Source of the DNA: Streptacidiphilus rugosus AM-16
GTDB taxonomy: Bacteria; Actinomycetota; Actinomycetes; Streptomycetales; Streptomycetaceae
Reading direction: 5' to 3'
Assembly: GCF_000744655.1 (NCBI RefSeq)
Contig: NZ_JQMJ01000004.1
Span: forward strand, 2,418,001 to 2,482,000
Length of the DNA: 64,000 nt
Below the pieces are notes generated by a model, which saw only the letters and a list, made by a program, of their open reading frames with translations, was not told the DNA's origin and ran no database searches. The position numbers were made by a program, and so were the translations under genes. Positions 42,902 to 51,331 of the stretch are shown in pieces (position 1 is the first letter of the stretch; every line of letters begins with the position of its first letter).

Positions 42902-43828
42902 GTGCTCGTACTCGTTGCTCCCGGACAAGGCGCCCAGTCGCCCGGATTCCTCGCCCCCTGGCTGGAGGTGCCCGGCGTCGCCGACCGCCTGAACTGGTGG
43001 TCCGCGGTGGCAGGCCTGGATCTGGTGCACTACGGAACCGAGGCCGACGCGGACGCCATCAAGGACACCGCCGTCGCCCAGCCGCTGCTGGTCGCCTCCG
43101 GCCTGGCCGCCTTCGGCGCGCTCGGCCTGGCACCCGAGCGGCTCGGAGCCGTGGCCGGCCACAGCGTCGGCGAGATCACCGCCGCCGCGATCGCGGGCAC
43201 CCTGTCCGCGGAGTCCGCCCTGGCCTTCGTGCGCCAGCGCGGCCTGGCCATGGCCGAGGCCGCCGCGCAGACCGCCACCGGCATGGCCGCCGTCCTCGGC
43301 GGCGACCCGGACGAGGTCGCGGCCGTCATCGAGAAGCACGGGCTCACCGCGGCCAACAACAACGGCGGCGGCCAGATCGTCGCCGCGGGAACGCTCGAGC
43401 AGCTGGAGGCCTTCAAGGCCGACCCGCCCGAGAAGGCCAAGGTCATCTCGCTGGCCGTGGCCGGCGCCTTCCACACCCACCACATGGCCCCCGGCGTGAC
43501 CCGGCTGCAGAAGATCGCCCCCGGTGTCCCGGTCGCCGACCCGCGCGTCGCCTACGTCTCCAACGCCGACGGCAAGACCATCGAGGGCGGCGCCGAGGTC
43601 GTGGCCCGCCTGGTCAGCCAGGTCTCCAATCCGGTCCGCTGGGACCTGTGCATGGAGGCGCTGGAGCGCCTGGGCGCCACCTGCGTCATCGAGGTCCCGC
43701 CGGCCGGCACGCTGACCAACCTGGTCAAGCGGAACCTGAAGGGCGTGGCCCACCTCGCTCTGAAGACCCCGGCCGACCTGGACAAGGCACGGGAACTCAT
43801 CGCCGAGCACGCACCCCAGGGGGCCTGA
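42902..43828 (+). CDS. fabD: Malonyl-CoA:ACP transacylase
   Basis: Protein of 308 residues transferring malonyl from CoA to acyl carrier protein. VAPGQGAQSPGFL is the start motif, GHSVGE holds catalytic Ser88, FVRQRGLAM the substrate Arg, and AFHTHHM the catalytic His. Start GTG with AGAAGG upstream. It heads the type II fatty-acid synthase operon under FasR; fabH follows after three bases. Confidence 0.97.
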   Translation: MLVLVAPGQGAQSPGFLAPWLEVPGVADRLNWWSAVAGLDLVHYGTEADADAIKDTAVAQPLLVASGLAAFGALGLAPERLGAVAGHSVGEITAAAIAGTLSAESALAFVRQRGLAMAEAAAQTATGMAAVLGGDPDEVAAVIEKHGLTAANNNGGGQIVAAGTLEQLEAFKADPPEKAKVISLAVAGAFHTHHMAPGVTRLQKIAPGVPVADPRVAYVSNADGKTIEGGAEVVARLVSQVSNPVRWDLCMEALERLGATCVIEVPPAGTLTNLVKRNLKGVAHLALKTPADLDKARELIAEHAPQGA

Positions 43829-43831
43829 GAC

Positions 43832-44901
43832 ATGACAGCAGAGCACACCGAGACCCCGCCGCCGAGTCCGCCGCCCGCCCGCAGATCAGGCCGGCCACCG
43901 GCGCCCAGCACGCGCGCATCCACGGGGTCGGCGGCTACCGTCCGACCCGGGTCATCCCCAACTCCGAGGTCCTGAACTGGATCGAGTCCTCGGACGAGTG
44001 GATCCGGACCCGCAGCGGCATCACCGAGCGCCGCTGGGCCGGCCCGGAGGAGACCGTCGCGGAGATGTCGGTCCAGGCCGCCAGCAAGGCGCTCGCCATG
44101 GCCGGGATCTCCGCCGACCAGGTCGGCGGCGTCATCGTCGCGACGGTGTCCCACCTGAAGCAGACGCCCGCCATCGCCACCGAGATCGCCGACCGGCTGG
44201 GCTGCGGCACCGCGCCCGCCTTCGACATCTCGGCCGCCTGCGCCGGCTTCGGCTACGGCCTGTCGCTGGCCGACGGCATGATCCGCGGCGGCAGCGCCGA
44301 GTACGTGATCGTGATCGGCGTCGAGCGCCTCTCCGACCTCACCGACATCCACGACCGCTCCACCGCCTTCATCTTCGGCGACGGCGCGGGCGCGGCCGTG
44401 GTGGGCCCCTCCGACTCCCCGGGCATCGGCAAGGTGATCTGGGGCTCGGACGGCTCGCAGGCGGACGTCATCAGCCAGACCGCCGCGTGGGACACCGCGT
44501 TCGCCAAGCCCGACGCCGTCAACGGCGCGGGCGAGGAGACCAAGTGGCCGGCGCTCCGGATGGAGGGCCAGACGGTCTTCCGCTGGGCCGTCTGGGACAT
44601 GGCGAAGGCCGCCCAGCAGGCCCTGGACGCCGCCGGGATCACCGCCGACCAGCTCGGCGCGTTCATCCCGCACCAGGCGAACATGCGCATCATCGATGCC
44701 ATGATCAAGGCGTTGAAGCTGCCCGAGTCGGTCCCGGTGGCCCGCGACATCGCGGAGACCGGGAACACCTCGGCGGCCTCCATCCCGCTGGCCATGGAGC
44801 GCATGCTCCAGTCCGGCGAGGCGAAGAGCGGGGATCTCGCGCTCATCATCGGCTTCGGGGCGGGTCTCGTCTACGCAGCCGCAGTCGTTACCCTCCCGTA
44901 G
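43832..44901 (+). CDS. fabH: 3-oxoacyl-ACP synthase III, apparent frameshift near start
   Basis: KAS III condenses acyl-CoA primers with malonyl-ACP and sets the fatty-acid starter unit. The body is intact: active-site Cys in ISAACAGFGYG, His in PHQANMRI and Asn in ETGNTSAAS. However, this frame has no start codon near its beginning. The ATG at 43832 (three bases after the fabD stop) reads MTAEHTETP and then runs out of frame. Adding one base in the C run at 43854-43857 would join it to AAESAARPQIRPATGAQHARI. As fabH is normally needed, a base-call error is the simplest explanation; true frameshifting is not excluded. Confidence 0.88.
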
Positions 44902-44932
44902 GTACAACCGTTCATCACTAGAAGGAGCCATC

Positions 44933-45175
44933 ATGGCCACCAAGGACGAGGTCCTCTCCGGTCTCGCAGAGATCGTCAACGAGATCGCCGGGATCCCGGC
45001 CGAGGACGTCGAGCTCGACAAGTCGTTCACCGATGACCTGGACGTCGACTCGCTGTCCATGGTCGAGGTCGTCGTCGCCGCCGAGGAGCGCTTCGACGTG
45101 AAGATCCCCGACGACGAGGTCAAGAACCTCAAGACGGTCGGCGACGCGGTGGACTACATCCTCGCCAACTCCTGA
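44933..45175 (+). CDS. acpP: Acyl carrier protein
   Basis: Protein of 80 residues that carries growing acyl chains on phosphopantetheine attached to Ser40 in the DVDSLSMVE motif. Acidic helices II and III (AAEERFDVKIPDDEVKNL) are standard. Start ATG with GAAGGAG upstream, 31 bases after fabH. A GC-rich hairpin follows before fabF. Confidence 0.97.
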   Translation: MATKDEVLSGLAEIVNEIAGIPAEDVELDKSFTDDLDVDSLSMVEVVVAAEERFDVKIPDDEVKNLKTVGDAVDYILANS

Positions 45176-45195
45176 GCCTGCCGGCTCACTTCGGG

Positions 45196-45221
45196 GGGTG
45201 CCGCCGCAGGCGGCGGCACCC
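45196..45221 (+). terminator. GC-rich hairpin between acpP and fabF (attenuator or 3' end)
   Basis: Stem GGGTGCCGCCG pairing with CGGCGGCACCC around a CAG-rich loop, 21 bases after the acpP stop. A second, weaker inverted repeat (GGCGCC...GGCGCC) follows. No T run is present. It could stabilise acpP mRNA or reduce read-through into fabF, giving excess ACP over FabF. Confidence 0.65.
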
Positions 45222-45298
45222 TTCGGCGCCTCAAGGCGCCTCTCTCGGCGCCCAGCACTTCTGAACCACCGGACTTCCCCCTTCCAGGAGACAGAGCA

Positions 45299-46564
45299 GT
45301 GACCAGCGACAACCGCACCGTGGTCGTCACCGGGATCGGCGCCTTCACGCCGCTCGGCGCCGACGCCACCTCCACCTGGGAGGGCCTGATCGCGGGCCGC
45401 TCCGGCGTCTCGCAGCTCGAGGACGAGTGGGCCACGGACCTTCCGGTCCGTATCGCCGCCCGCACCGCCGTCGACCCCGGCGAGGTCCTCCCCCGTCCGC
45501 TCGCCCGCAAGCTCGACCGCTCGGCGCAGTTCGCCGTGATCGCGGCGCGCGAGGCGTGGGCCGACGCGGGCTTCACCACCCCGGCCACCGAGGAGGGTTC
45601 CGCGGTCGCCCCCGAGCGTCTGGGCGCGGTCGTCGCCTCCGGCATCGGCGGCGTGACCACCCTGCTCGACCAGTACGACGTGCTGAAGGAGAAGGGCGTC
45701 CGCCGCGTCTCCCCGCACACCGTGCCGATGCTCATGCCGAACAGCCCCGCCGCCAACGTCGGCCTGGAGGTCGGCGCGCGGGCGGGCGTGCACACCCCCG
45801 TCAGCGCGTGCGCGTCGGGCGCGGAGGCCATCGGCTACGCGATCGAGATGATCCGCACCGGCCGCGCCGACGTCGTCGTCGCCGGCGGCACGGAGGCGGC
45901 GATCCACCCGCTGCCGATCGTCGCCTTCGCGAACATGATGGCGATGTCCAAGAACAACGACCACCCGCAGGAGGCCTCGCGCCCCTACGACAAGGCGCGT
46001 GACGGCTTCGTCCTCGGCGAGGGCGCGGGCGTCGTGGTGCTGGAGTCCGCGGAGCACGCCGCCGCGCGCGGGGCGAAGGTCTACTGCGAGGCGGTCGGCC
46101 AGGGGCTCTCCTCCGACGCCCACCACATCGCCCAGCCGGAGCCGACGGGCGCGGGCGTGGCCCGCGCGATCCAGCACCTGCTGGACGCGACGGAGCTGGA
46201 CCCGGCCGAGGTCGTGCACGTCAACGCGCACGCGACGTCGACCCCGCAGGGCGACACGGCCGAGGTCAAGGCGCTGCGCCGAGTCCTGGGCGACCACCTG
46301 GACCACATCGCGATCTCGGCGACCAAGTCCATGACCGGCCACCTGCTGGGCGGCGCGGGCGGCATCGAGACCGTGGCGACGGTCCTCGCCCTGCACCACC
46401 GGCTGGCGCCGCCGACGATCAACGTCGACGACCTCGACCCGGAGATCGACGCCGACATCGTCACCGGCGACGCCCGCGCCCTCCCCGAGGGCCGCATCGC
46501 CGCCCTGAACAACTCCTTCGGCTTCGGCGGCCACAACGTCGTCCTGGCCTTCCGCACCGTCTAG
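45299..46564 (+). CDS. fabF: 3-oxoacyl-ACP synthase II
   Basis: Protein of 421 residues elongating acyl-ACP with malonyl-ACP. Active-site Cys lies in PVSACASGAEA; the two His lie in NAHATSTPQGD and SMTGHLLGGAGG; NNSFGFGGHN is the C-terminal loop. Start GTG with AGGAGACAG upstream. Last gene of the FasR-fab operon. The stop is followed by a repeat-rich gap of almost 490 bases. Confidence 0.97.
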   Translation: MTSDNRTVVVTGIGAFTPLGADATSTWEGLIAGRSGVSQLEDEWATDLPVRIAARTAVDPGEVLPRPLARKLDRSAQFAVIAAREAWADAGFTTPATEEGSAVAPERLGAVVASGIGGVTTLLDQYDVLKEKGVRRVSPHTVPMLMPNSPAANVGLEVGARAGVHTPVSACASGAEAIGYAIEMIRTGRADVVVAGGTEAAIHPLPIVAFANMMAMSKNNDHPQEASRPYDKARDGFVLGEGAGVVVLESAEHAAARGAKVYCEAVGQGLSSDAHHIAQPEPTGAGVARAIQHLLDATELDPAEVVHVNAHATSTPQGDTAEVKALRRVLGDHLDHIAISATKSMTGHLLGGAGGIETVATVLALHHRLAPPTINVDDLDPEIDADIVTGDARALPEGRIAALNNSFGFGGHNVVLAFRTV

Positions 46565-46598
46565 CAGCCCGCTTCGCGACGGCGACGTAGTTGCAACG

Positions 46599-46868
46599 CA
46601 GAAGGGGCGCGGGGCTCCGCCGATATGCGCCTCCGGCGCGTGGGCTCCGCCGATATGCGCCTCCGGCGCGTGGGCTCCGCCGATATGCGCCTCCGGCGCG
46701 TGGGCTCCGCCGATATGCGCCTCCGGCGCGTGGGCGCGACAAGCCAAGCTGCGCTTCCCGACGGCGAGGTAGTTGCAACTTCTAGGGGCGCGGGGCTCCG
46801 CCGATATGCGCCTCCGGCGCGTGGGCGCGACGAGCCAAGCTGCGCTTCCCGACGGCGAGGTAGTTGCA
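46599..46868 (+). repeat. Expanded repeat block with 30-bp tandem array
   Basis: Four head-to-tail 30-base units begin at 46621, 46651, 46681 and 46711 (each starts CGATATGCGCCTCCGGCGCG); the fourth ends differently, in GCGCGACAAGCCAAG. A fifth copy of the unit stands alone at 46801. A 95-base segment running from TGGGCGCGAC through CTTCCCGACGGCGAGGTAG to GTTGCAACTTCTAGGGG is itself duplicated. The unit equals the inserted module of the dispersed palindromic repeat. No gene is present. Confidence 0.92.
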
Positions 46869-46874
46869 ACTTCT

Positions 46875-46977
46875 AGGGGCGCGGGGAACTGAGCGACAAG
46901 CCACCCTGTGTGGTGAGTCGCCCAGCGAGCAGGGCCATCCGCACAGGGTGGTCGCTCGCGCAGTTCCCCGCGCCCCT
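46875..46977. repeat. Composite palindromic intergenic repeat, copy 3 (short form)
   Basis: Left arm AGGGGCGCGGGGAACTGAGC then GACAAGCCACC; right arm GGTGGTCGCTCGCGCAG then TTCCCCGCGCCCCT; the centre again includes GCAGGGCCATCCGCACA. It stands next to the tandem array and about 75 bases before the TetR gene. Confidence 0.85.
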
Positions 46978-47014
46978 TGGGCATTGCAGCTGAGCCGCCG
47001 TCAGCATATTCTCG

Positions 47015-47036
47015 GTTTTGAGCGAGTGCTTAAAAC
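47015..47036. promoter_or_regulatory. TetR operator candidate
   Basis: Near-perfect inverted repeat GTTTTGAGC-GAGT-GCTTAAAAC (one mismatch per arm pair) 16 bases before the TetR start. The spacing and AT-rich arms fit a TetR-family autoregulatory operator overlapping the promoter. Confidence 0.72.
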
Positions 47037-47052
47037 CAGGGGACGGCGGGGG

Positions 47053-47637
47053 ATGGCCACAGCCGAGACGCGGGAAGCCCTGATCGAGGGTGCGATCAGC
47101 ACCCTGCGGGAGAAGGGGCATGCGCATGCCAGCGCGCGGGAGATCGCGGGGCGGGCGGGGTGCAATCAGGCGCTGATCTTCTATCACTTCGGTTCCGTCG
47201 AGCGTCTGCTGCTCGCCGCCCTCGACCGCGTCGCCGAGTCCCGGCGGGAGCGGTACCAGGCGCTGGTCGACGGGAGCCGGAGTCTCAAGGAGCTCGTCAC
47301 CACCGCGCGGGCCGTCTTCGAGGAGGATCTCGACCACGGGCACGTAGCCGTGCTGGTGGAGATGATCGCCGCCGCGCAGAGCGACAGCGAACTGCGGCCC
47401 GAGGTGGCCGCACGGCTGCGGCCCTGGCGCGGGTTCGCCGCGGACGCGCTGCGGGGGACGCCGGCCGCACGGCTCGGCCCGCCGGACGAGCTGGCGCACG
47501 GCGTCGTCGCGCTCTACCTCGGGCTCGAACTGCTCGCCAATCTCGACGAGGACCGCGCGCCCGCGCTCGCGCTCTTCGACCGCGCCGCATCGATCGCCAG
47601 GCTGCTCGACTTCTTCAAGCCACGGAGGACGTCATGA
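47053..47637 (+). CDS. TetR-family regulator
   Basis: Protein of 194 residues: helix-turn-helix HASAREIAGRAGCNQALIFYHFGS with the typical YHFGS end, followed by a ligand-binding helical domain (HVAVLVEMIAAAQSDSELRPEV). The ATG at 47053 follows GGCGGGGG. Its stop overlaps the start of the following membrane protein (ATGA), so the pair is one unit and probably self-regulated through the upstream inverted repeat. Ligand unknown. Confidence 0.92.
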   Translation: MATAETREALIEGAISTLREKGHAHASAREIAGRAGCNQALIFYHFGSVERLLLAALDRVAESRRERYQALVDGSRSLKELVTTARAVFEEDLDHGHVAVLVEMIAAAQSDSELRPEVAARLRPWRGFAADALRGTPAARLGPPDELAHGVVALYLGLELLANLDEDRAPALALFDRAASIARLLDFFKPRRTS

Positions 47638-48017
47638 ACGCACCGGAGAACACGCGCAGTTGGCCGTGGTTCCTGGCCTGGGCCGCCGTCGGGGCGGGCG
47701 GGGCCACCGCGCTGCTGACCGTGCTGACGATCGGGGTCTACGTCGGCCTGCTGACGCTCGCCGCCCTCGCTCTGCTGGGCCGGACCCCGCGGTCGCACCC
47801 CGGCATACCCGGCGTGTTCGCCGGGGGCGGGCTCCTGCCGCTGGTGATCGCCTGGCTGAACCGCGGCGGGCCGGGGAACGTCTGCGACGCGCACGGCTGC
47901 ACGGAGGAGTGGAGCCCCTGGCCCTGGCTCGCCGTCGGCGCCGTCCTGATCGTCGCCGGAACGACGATCTGGGTCCGGTGGGGAAGGAACTCCCCCACCG
48001 GGCCCAGTCGGAACTGA
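47634..48017 (+). CDS. Small integral membrane protein paired with TetR regulator
   Basis: Protein of 127 residues with four hydrophobic segments (WFLAWAAVGAGGATALLTVL, IGVYVGLLTLAALALLG, VFAGGGLLPLVIAWLN, WLAVGAVLIVAGTTIWV). The loop between the last two carries Cys-Asp-Ala-His-Gly-Cys. No family name is recognised. It is translationally coupled to the TetR gene; a transport, sensing or immunity role is possible but not shown. It converges on the S53 protease gene. Confidence 0.75.
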   Translation: MNAPENTRSWPWFLAWAAVGAGGATALLTVLTIGVYVGLLTLAALALLGRTPRSHPGIPGVFAGGGLLPLVIAWLNRGGPGNVCDAHGCTEEWSPWPWLAVGAVLIVAGTTIWVRWGRNSPTGPSRN

Positions 48018-48049
48018 TCCCTACCTCGGCGCCTCAGCGCCTCGGCGCG

Positions 48050-50353
48050 TCAGTGCTTCTTGGCGAAACCCGCCCAGTCGCCCCACAGGAACGAGTCCAG
48101 GTAGGCGGCGGTCGGCGAGCCGACACCCGTGGCGTTGTCGAAGCCGGGGGTGGCCTGCAGCGAGGTGTCCTCGCCGAAGGCGATCAGGCGGACCCGCAGG
48201 GAGCCGCCGATCACACCGAAGTCCGCGACGTTGCTCAGCGGGGCCTGGTGGCGCATCGCCTGCTTGTTGACGACGTCGCGGAAGAGGCCGAGCTGCGAGC
48301 GCAGGTAGATCTCCGGGTTCGCGAAGCCGATCGCGGAGCCCTGGGCCTGGATCGCGTCCGCCTGGACCGCGGAGAACTCCGGCGCCGAGACGCTGGTGCC
48401 GCCCACGCCGCCCTCGCTGTACACGCCGCCGCTGGTCTGGCCGACCAGGACAGAGGTGTACAGGTCGCCGTTCATGGCGACGTCGGGGGTGACGCGCTGC
48501 GCGGTCTTGCTGTGCGCGCCGGTCATCAGCGTGTGCGACAGCGAGCCAGGGACGGTGCCCATCTGGTACCACGGCTGGGCGAAGTCCTCGCTGGTGCCGC
48601 CGCCGCCGCCGAAGTAGAAGTAGCCCGGGTTCGGGTTCCAGGACGTGCCGTCGGCCGAGAGGGCCGAGCGGAGGTTGCCCATGGAGGTCTCGAAGCCGTA
48701 CCGGCCCTTCGCGTCGGCCAGGCCGAGGGCCGTGCCGCCGACGTCGGTGACGTACGGGTCGGAGGACGGGTACCCGGTCTGCGCACGCGAGGTGTCCGAC
48801 TGGCAGTTGACGCCCGTCGCCGCGGCGGCCGGCGACTCGTCGCCGCAGTCGCCGGAGGAGAAGTCGAAGCCGATGCCCTCGGCCGCACCCTGCAGGAAGA
48901 TCTGCTCGTAGGCCTGGATCTGCGTCTGCGTCATGTCACCGGCGTCCGTGGTGTGCATGATCTCGCTCCAGGAGTTGGAGACGACATCCGCCAGGTGCTG
49001 GTCGACGATGGTGGACAGCGAGGCCATCAGGTCCGCGTCGTTGCAGGAGTTCGCGCCGACGTAGACGACCTTGGCGTCGGGGGCGAGCCCGTGCACCATC
49101 TCGACGTCCAGCGACTCCTCGCCCGCCCAGCCGTCCGCGCCGCCGCAGGCGTCCTGCGCCGTCCACTTGGACGGGTCGACGAGCTCGCTGTACTGGCCGG
49201 GGCGGAACGCCTTGTCACCGTGGGCGGTGGCGAAGGTGTTCGCGTCCGAGAGCATGGTCGGCGAGCCGTAGGCGTCGACGATGGCGACGGTCGCGCCCTT
49301 GCCGGTGAGGCCCGAGGCGGTGATGCCGTAGGCCTTGCGCAGCTGGGAAGGGACGAAGGAGCACTGGTCGAAGGGGACCGCGCCAGGGACGTAACCGGCC
49401 GGAGCGCCGGTCGCCGTCTTCTCGCCCCAGTAGTTGGAGCAGGTCGCGACCTGCGGCAGGCCGTCGCCCGGCTTGGTGCCGGTGCCCGTCGCGGTGTTGC
49501 GGACCTTGACCGACTGCGGGCGGGCGCCCTGGCCGATCGTGGAGGTGACGCCGGTGACGCCGATGACCGAGCTCGCCACGGAGGCGGGGACGACCAGGTT
49601 GCCGGCCGGGGCGTGCACCAGCTTGCCGCCGACGCGGTACTGGTGGACGGTCGTGCCGAAGGCGTGCCCGATCGCGGCGCTGGTGCCCCGGACCGTGACG
49701 GCGTGCTGGGTGGTGCTGACGACGGTCAGACCGGCGCCGCGCAGCCACGCCTGGACACCGGCGATCTGCGCGTCCGTCGCGCCGAAGCGGGCGCGGAACT
49801 GGGCCGGGGTGAGGAACTTGCGGTACTCCGGGCTGGTCCGGTCGGAGACGGCCTTGGCGTAGGCGGCGAGTCCGGCCGGGTCCTGGCCCTGCAGGTAGAC
49901 AGTGGCCGAGAGCTGCGTCGCCGCGGCGAGGCTGCCCTGGTCGGCGTTGTTCGTCGCCCAGGCCGGGTGGCTGCCTGCGACAGCCTTGGCGGCGGGGGCG
50001 GGCGCGTGGGCCTGAGAGGGCGCGGCCAGGGCCAGCGAGCCGGAGGCCAGCGCCAGCGAGGCCGCGGCGACAGTGGCTATCCGGCCGCGGCGGGCGCGGG
50101 AGGTGTGGTTCGTGATGACGACTCCAAGGTGAAGGTCCGTCAGGGCAGAGGGAGCGGCAACAGACGACAGCTGTTCGAGCGCTCTGGGTCTGATGTGTAC
50201 ACGGGCTGCGTTTTGTGGCGCAAGGGTCGTCAGGGGGAAGATTCGGCGGCTGACACCACCAGGAGTGGATACAGCGTCAGTTTTCAGAAGGCGCTTTCTG
50301 ATTGTCCGACAAATGAACAATCTGCTACAGATACCGGACGCAAGCGGACGCAC
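48050..50353 (-). CDS. Secreted S53 (sedolisin/kumamolisin-like) serine protease; start uncertain
   Basis: Exported acid-active serine-carboxyl protease with a propeptide (YRKFLTPAQFRARFG) and catalytic region. Glu and Asp lie in GEESLDVEMVHG, Asp in DFSSGDCGDES, and Ser in GGTSVSAPEFSA. The signal peptide (RGRIATVAAASLALASGSLALAAPSQAHA) begins about 85 residues into this frame. The only canonical in-frame start is the GTG at 50353, too far upstream. A TTGGAG site sits six bases before an ATC codon at 50116, which would give the expected short N-terminus. So the real start is probably 50116, as a rare ATC start or a miscalled ATG. Conserved C-terminal calcium-site Asp residues are likely in GFDNATGVGSP. 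Confidence 0.88.
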   Translation of the reverse strand: MRPLASGICSRLFICRTIRKRLLKTDAVSTPGGVSRRIFPLTTLAPQNAARVHIRPRALEQLSSVAAPSALTDLHLGVVITNHTSRARRGRIATVAAASLALASGSLALAAPSQAHAPAPAAKAVAGSHPAWATNNADQGSLAAATQLSATVYLQGQDPAGLAAYAKAVSDRTSPEYRKFLTPAQFRARFGATDAQIAGVQAWLRGAGLTVVSTTQHAVTVRGTSAAIGHAFGTTVHQYRVGGKLVHAPAGNLVVPASVASSVIGVTGVTSTIGQGARPQSVKVRNTATGTGTKPGDGLPQVATCSNYWGEKTATGAPAGYVPGAVPFDQCSFVPSQLRKAYGITASGLTGKGATVAIVDAYGSPTMLSDANTFATAHGDKAFRPGQYSELVDPSKWTAQDACGGADGWAGEESLDVEMVHGLAPDAKVVYVGANSCNDADLMASLSTIVDQHLADVVSNSWSEIMHTTDAGDMTQTQIQAYEQIFLQGAAEGIGFDFSSGDCGDESPAAAATGVNCQSDTSRAQTGYPSSDPYVTDVGGTALGLADAKGRYGFETSMGNLRSALSADGTSWNPNPGYFYFGGGGGTSEDFAQPWYQMGTVPGSLSHTLMTGAHSKTAQRVTPDVAMNGDLYTSVLVGQTSGGVYSEGGVGGTSVSAPEFSAVQADAIQAQGSAIGFANPEIYLRSQLGLFRDVVNKQAMRHQAPLSNVADFGVIGGSLRVRLIAFGEDTSLQATPGFDNATGVGSPTAAYLDSFLWGDWAGFAKKH

Positions 50354-50518
50354 GACGACAGGACATCCGAGGCATACCCGGACAAGAGAACCCTCATGAC
50401 GGGGCCGGAATCAGGCGCAGTTGAGCGGCGCAACCAAGTGCGCTCGCGCCCCCCGATCGGGGGCCCCCGACCGGTGGGAATTTCCCTTCGTGCCCGAAGC
50501 CAGGGCGGAATCGACCGT

Positions 50519-51013
50519 TCAGACCACCTGGTGCAGCCAGCGCACCGGCGCGCCGTCGCCGGCATGGCGGAAGGGCTCGAGCTCGTCGTCCCACGGCTTG
50601 CCGAGCAGGCGGCAGATCTCCGACTCCAGCTCGCCCTCGCCCAGGCGCGCGCGCAGCAGCGCGGCGCGGAGCCGGTCCTCGGGAATCATGATGTCGCCGT
50701 GGACGCCCGTCACGGCGTGGAAGATGCCGAGCTCCGGCGTGCTGCTGAAACGCTCGCCCTCGGCGCCGGTGATCGGCTCGGCGGTCACCTCGAAGCGCAG
50801 CAGATGCCAGCCGCGCAGTCCGGACGCGAGCCGCGAGGCGGTGTCGGGCGCGCCCTGCCAGGAGAGCTCGGCACGCCAGGTGCCGGGCGCGATGGGCTGA
50901 CGGATCCAGTCCAGGCTCACGCGCTGGCCGAGCACGCCGGCCACGGCCCACTCGACGTGCGGGCAGAGTGCGCGCGGCGCGGAGTGCACATACAGAACTC
51001 CACGAGTCGTCAC
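50519..51013 (-). CDS. DUF3145 protein
   Basis: Protein of 164 residues with no membrane segment: GVLYVHSAPRALCPHVEWAV, WRAELSWQGAPDTASRLAS and HLLRFEVTAEPI are the DUF3145 landmarks. The family is restricted to actinobacteria, with no known role; its gene often stays near the fab cluster in streptomycetes, as here. GTG start is supported by an excellent ATGGAGG site six bases away. Confidence 0.9.
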   Translation of the reverse strand: MTTRGVLYVHSAPRALCPHVEWAVAGVLGQRVSLDWIRQPIAPGTWRAELSWQGAPDTASRLASGLRGWHLLRFEVTAEPITGAEGERFSSTPELGIFHAVTGVHGDIMIPEDRLRAALLRARLGEGELESEICRLLGKPWDDELEPFRHAGDGAPVRWLHQVV

Positions 51014-51331
51014 CGGACCTCCATTGTGGGCGAGGGACGCCTTCCCCAGCGGTCTCGTGCCACGTCCTGCAGGTACGTCTGATGACGGTATGTCCGGTAT
51101 TTCTGTTATGGGCTGACGACTACCCATATCGCCTTGCGATAAACCACGGTGGGCCGCCTCGCACCGGACCGGTCGCCCACCACCGGGCGTGACCCCGGGG
51201 AGAAACGGTACCGCCGAACCCGGCCGCATGGGCCCGAGTCCGGCGGAACCACCCGGACGGCACAAGCCGGCCCGCCCGGGTGGTGATTGTCATGCTGACC
51301 GACAGTCGGACCAGCCGACCGCCCGTCCCGC
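51014..51331. promoter_or_regulatory. Intergenic region before DUF3145
   Basis: A 318-base gap between the oxidoreductase stop and the DUF3145 start. The DUF3145 promoter must be here. A small stem TATCGC-CTT-GCGATA lies at 51127-51141, and an ACCACCCGG...CCGGGTGGT pair with a long loop near 51250-51282 may end the oxidoreductase transcript. No gene was found. Confidence 0.45.

Noticed and set aside
43832-44901. fabH as a pseudogene
   Set aside because: Only one base near the start is out of register and every catalytic motif is intact; sequence error is more likely than decay.
46621-46740. Possible CRISPR array from regularly spaced repeats
   Set aside because: The 30-base units abut with no spacers, and no cas genes are present; it is a tandem repeat.
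50457-50470. Perfect palindrome TCGGGGGCCCCCGA as a terminator or operator
   Set aside because: Short, without loop or T run, and such GC palindromes arise easily in this composition; no gene arrangement demands it.
47660-51082. Very long open frame on the plus strand opposite the S53 protease and DUF3145
   Set aside because: Composition is Arg/Gly/Val/Asp-rich without domains and is the shadow of high-GC genes on the other strand; S53 motifs are clear on the minus strand.
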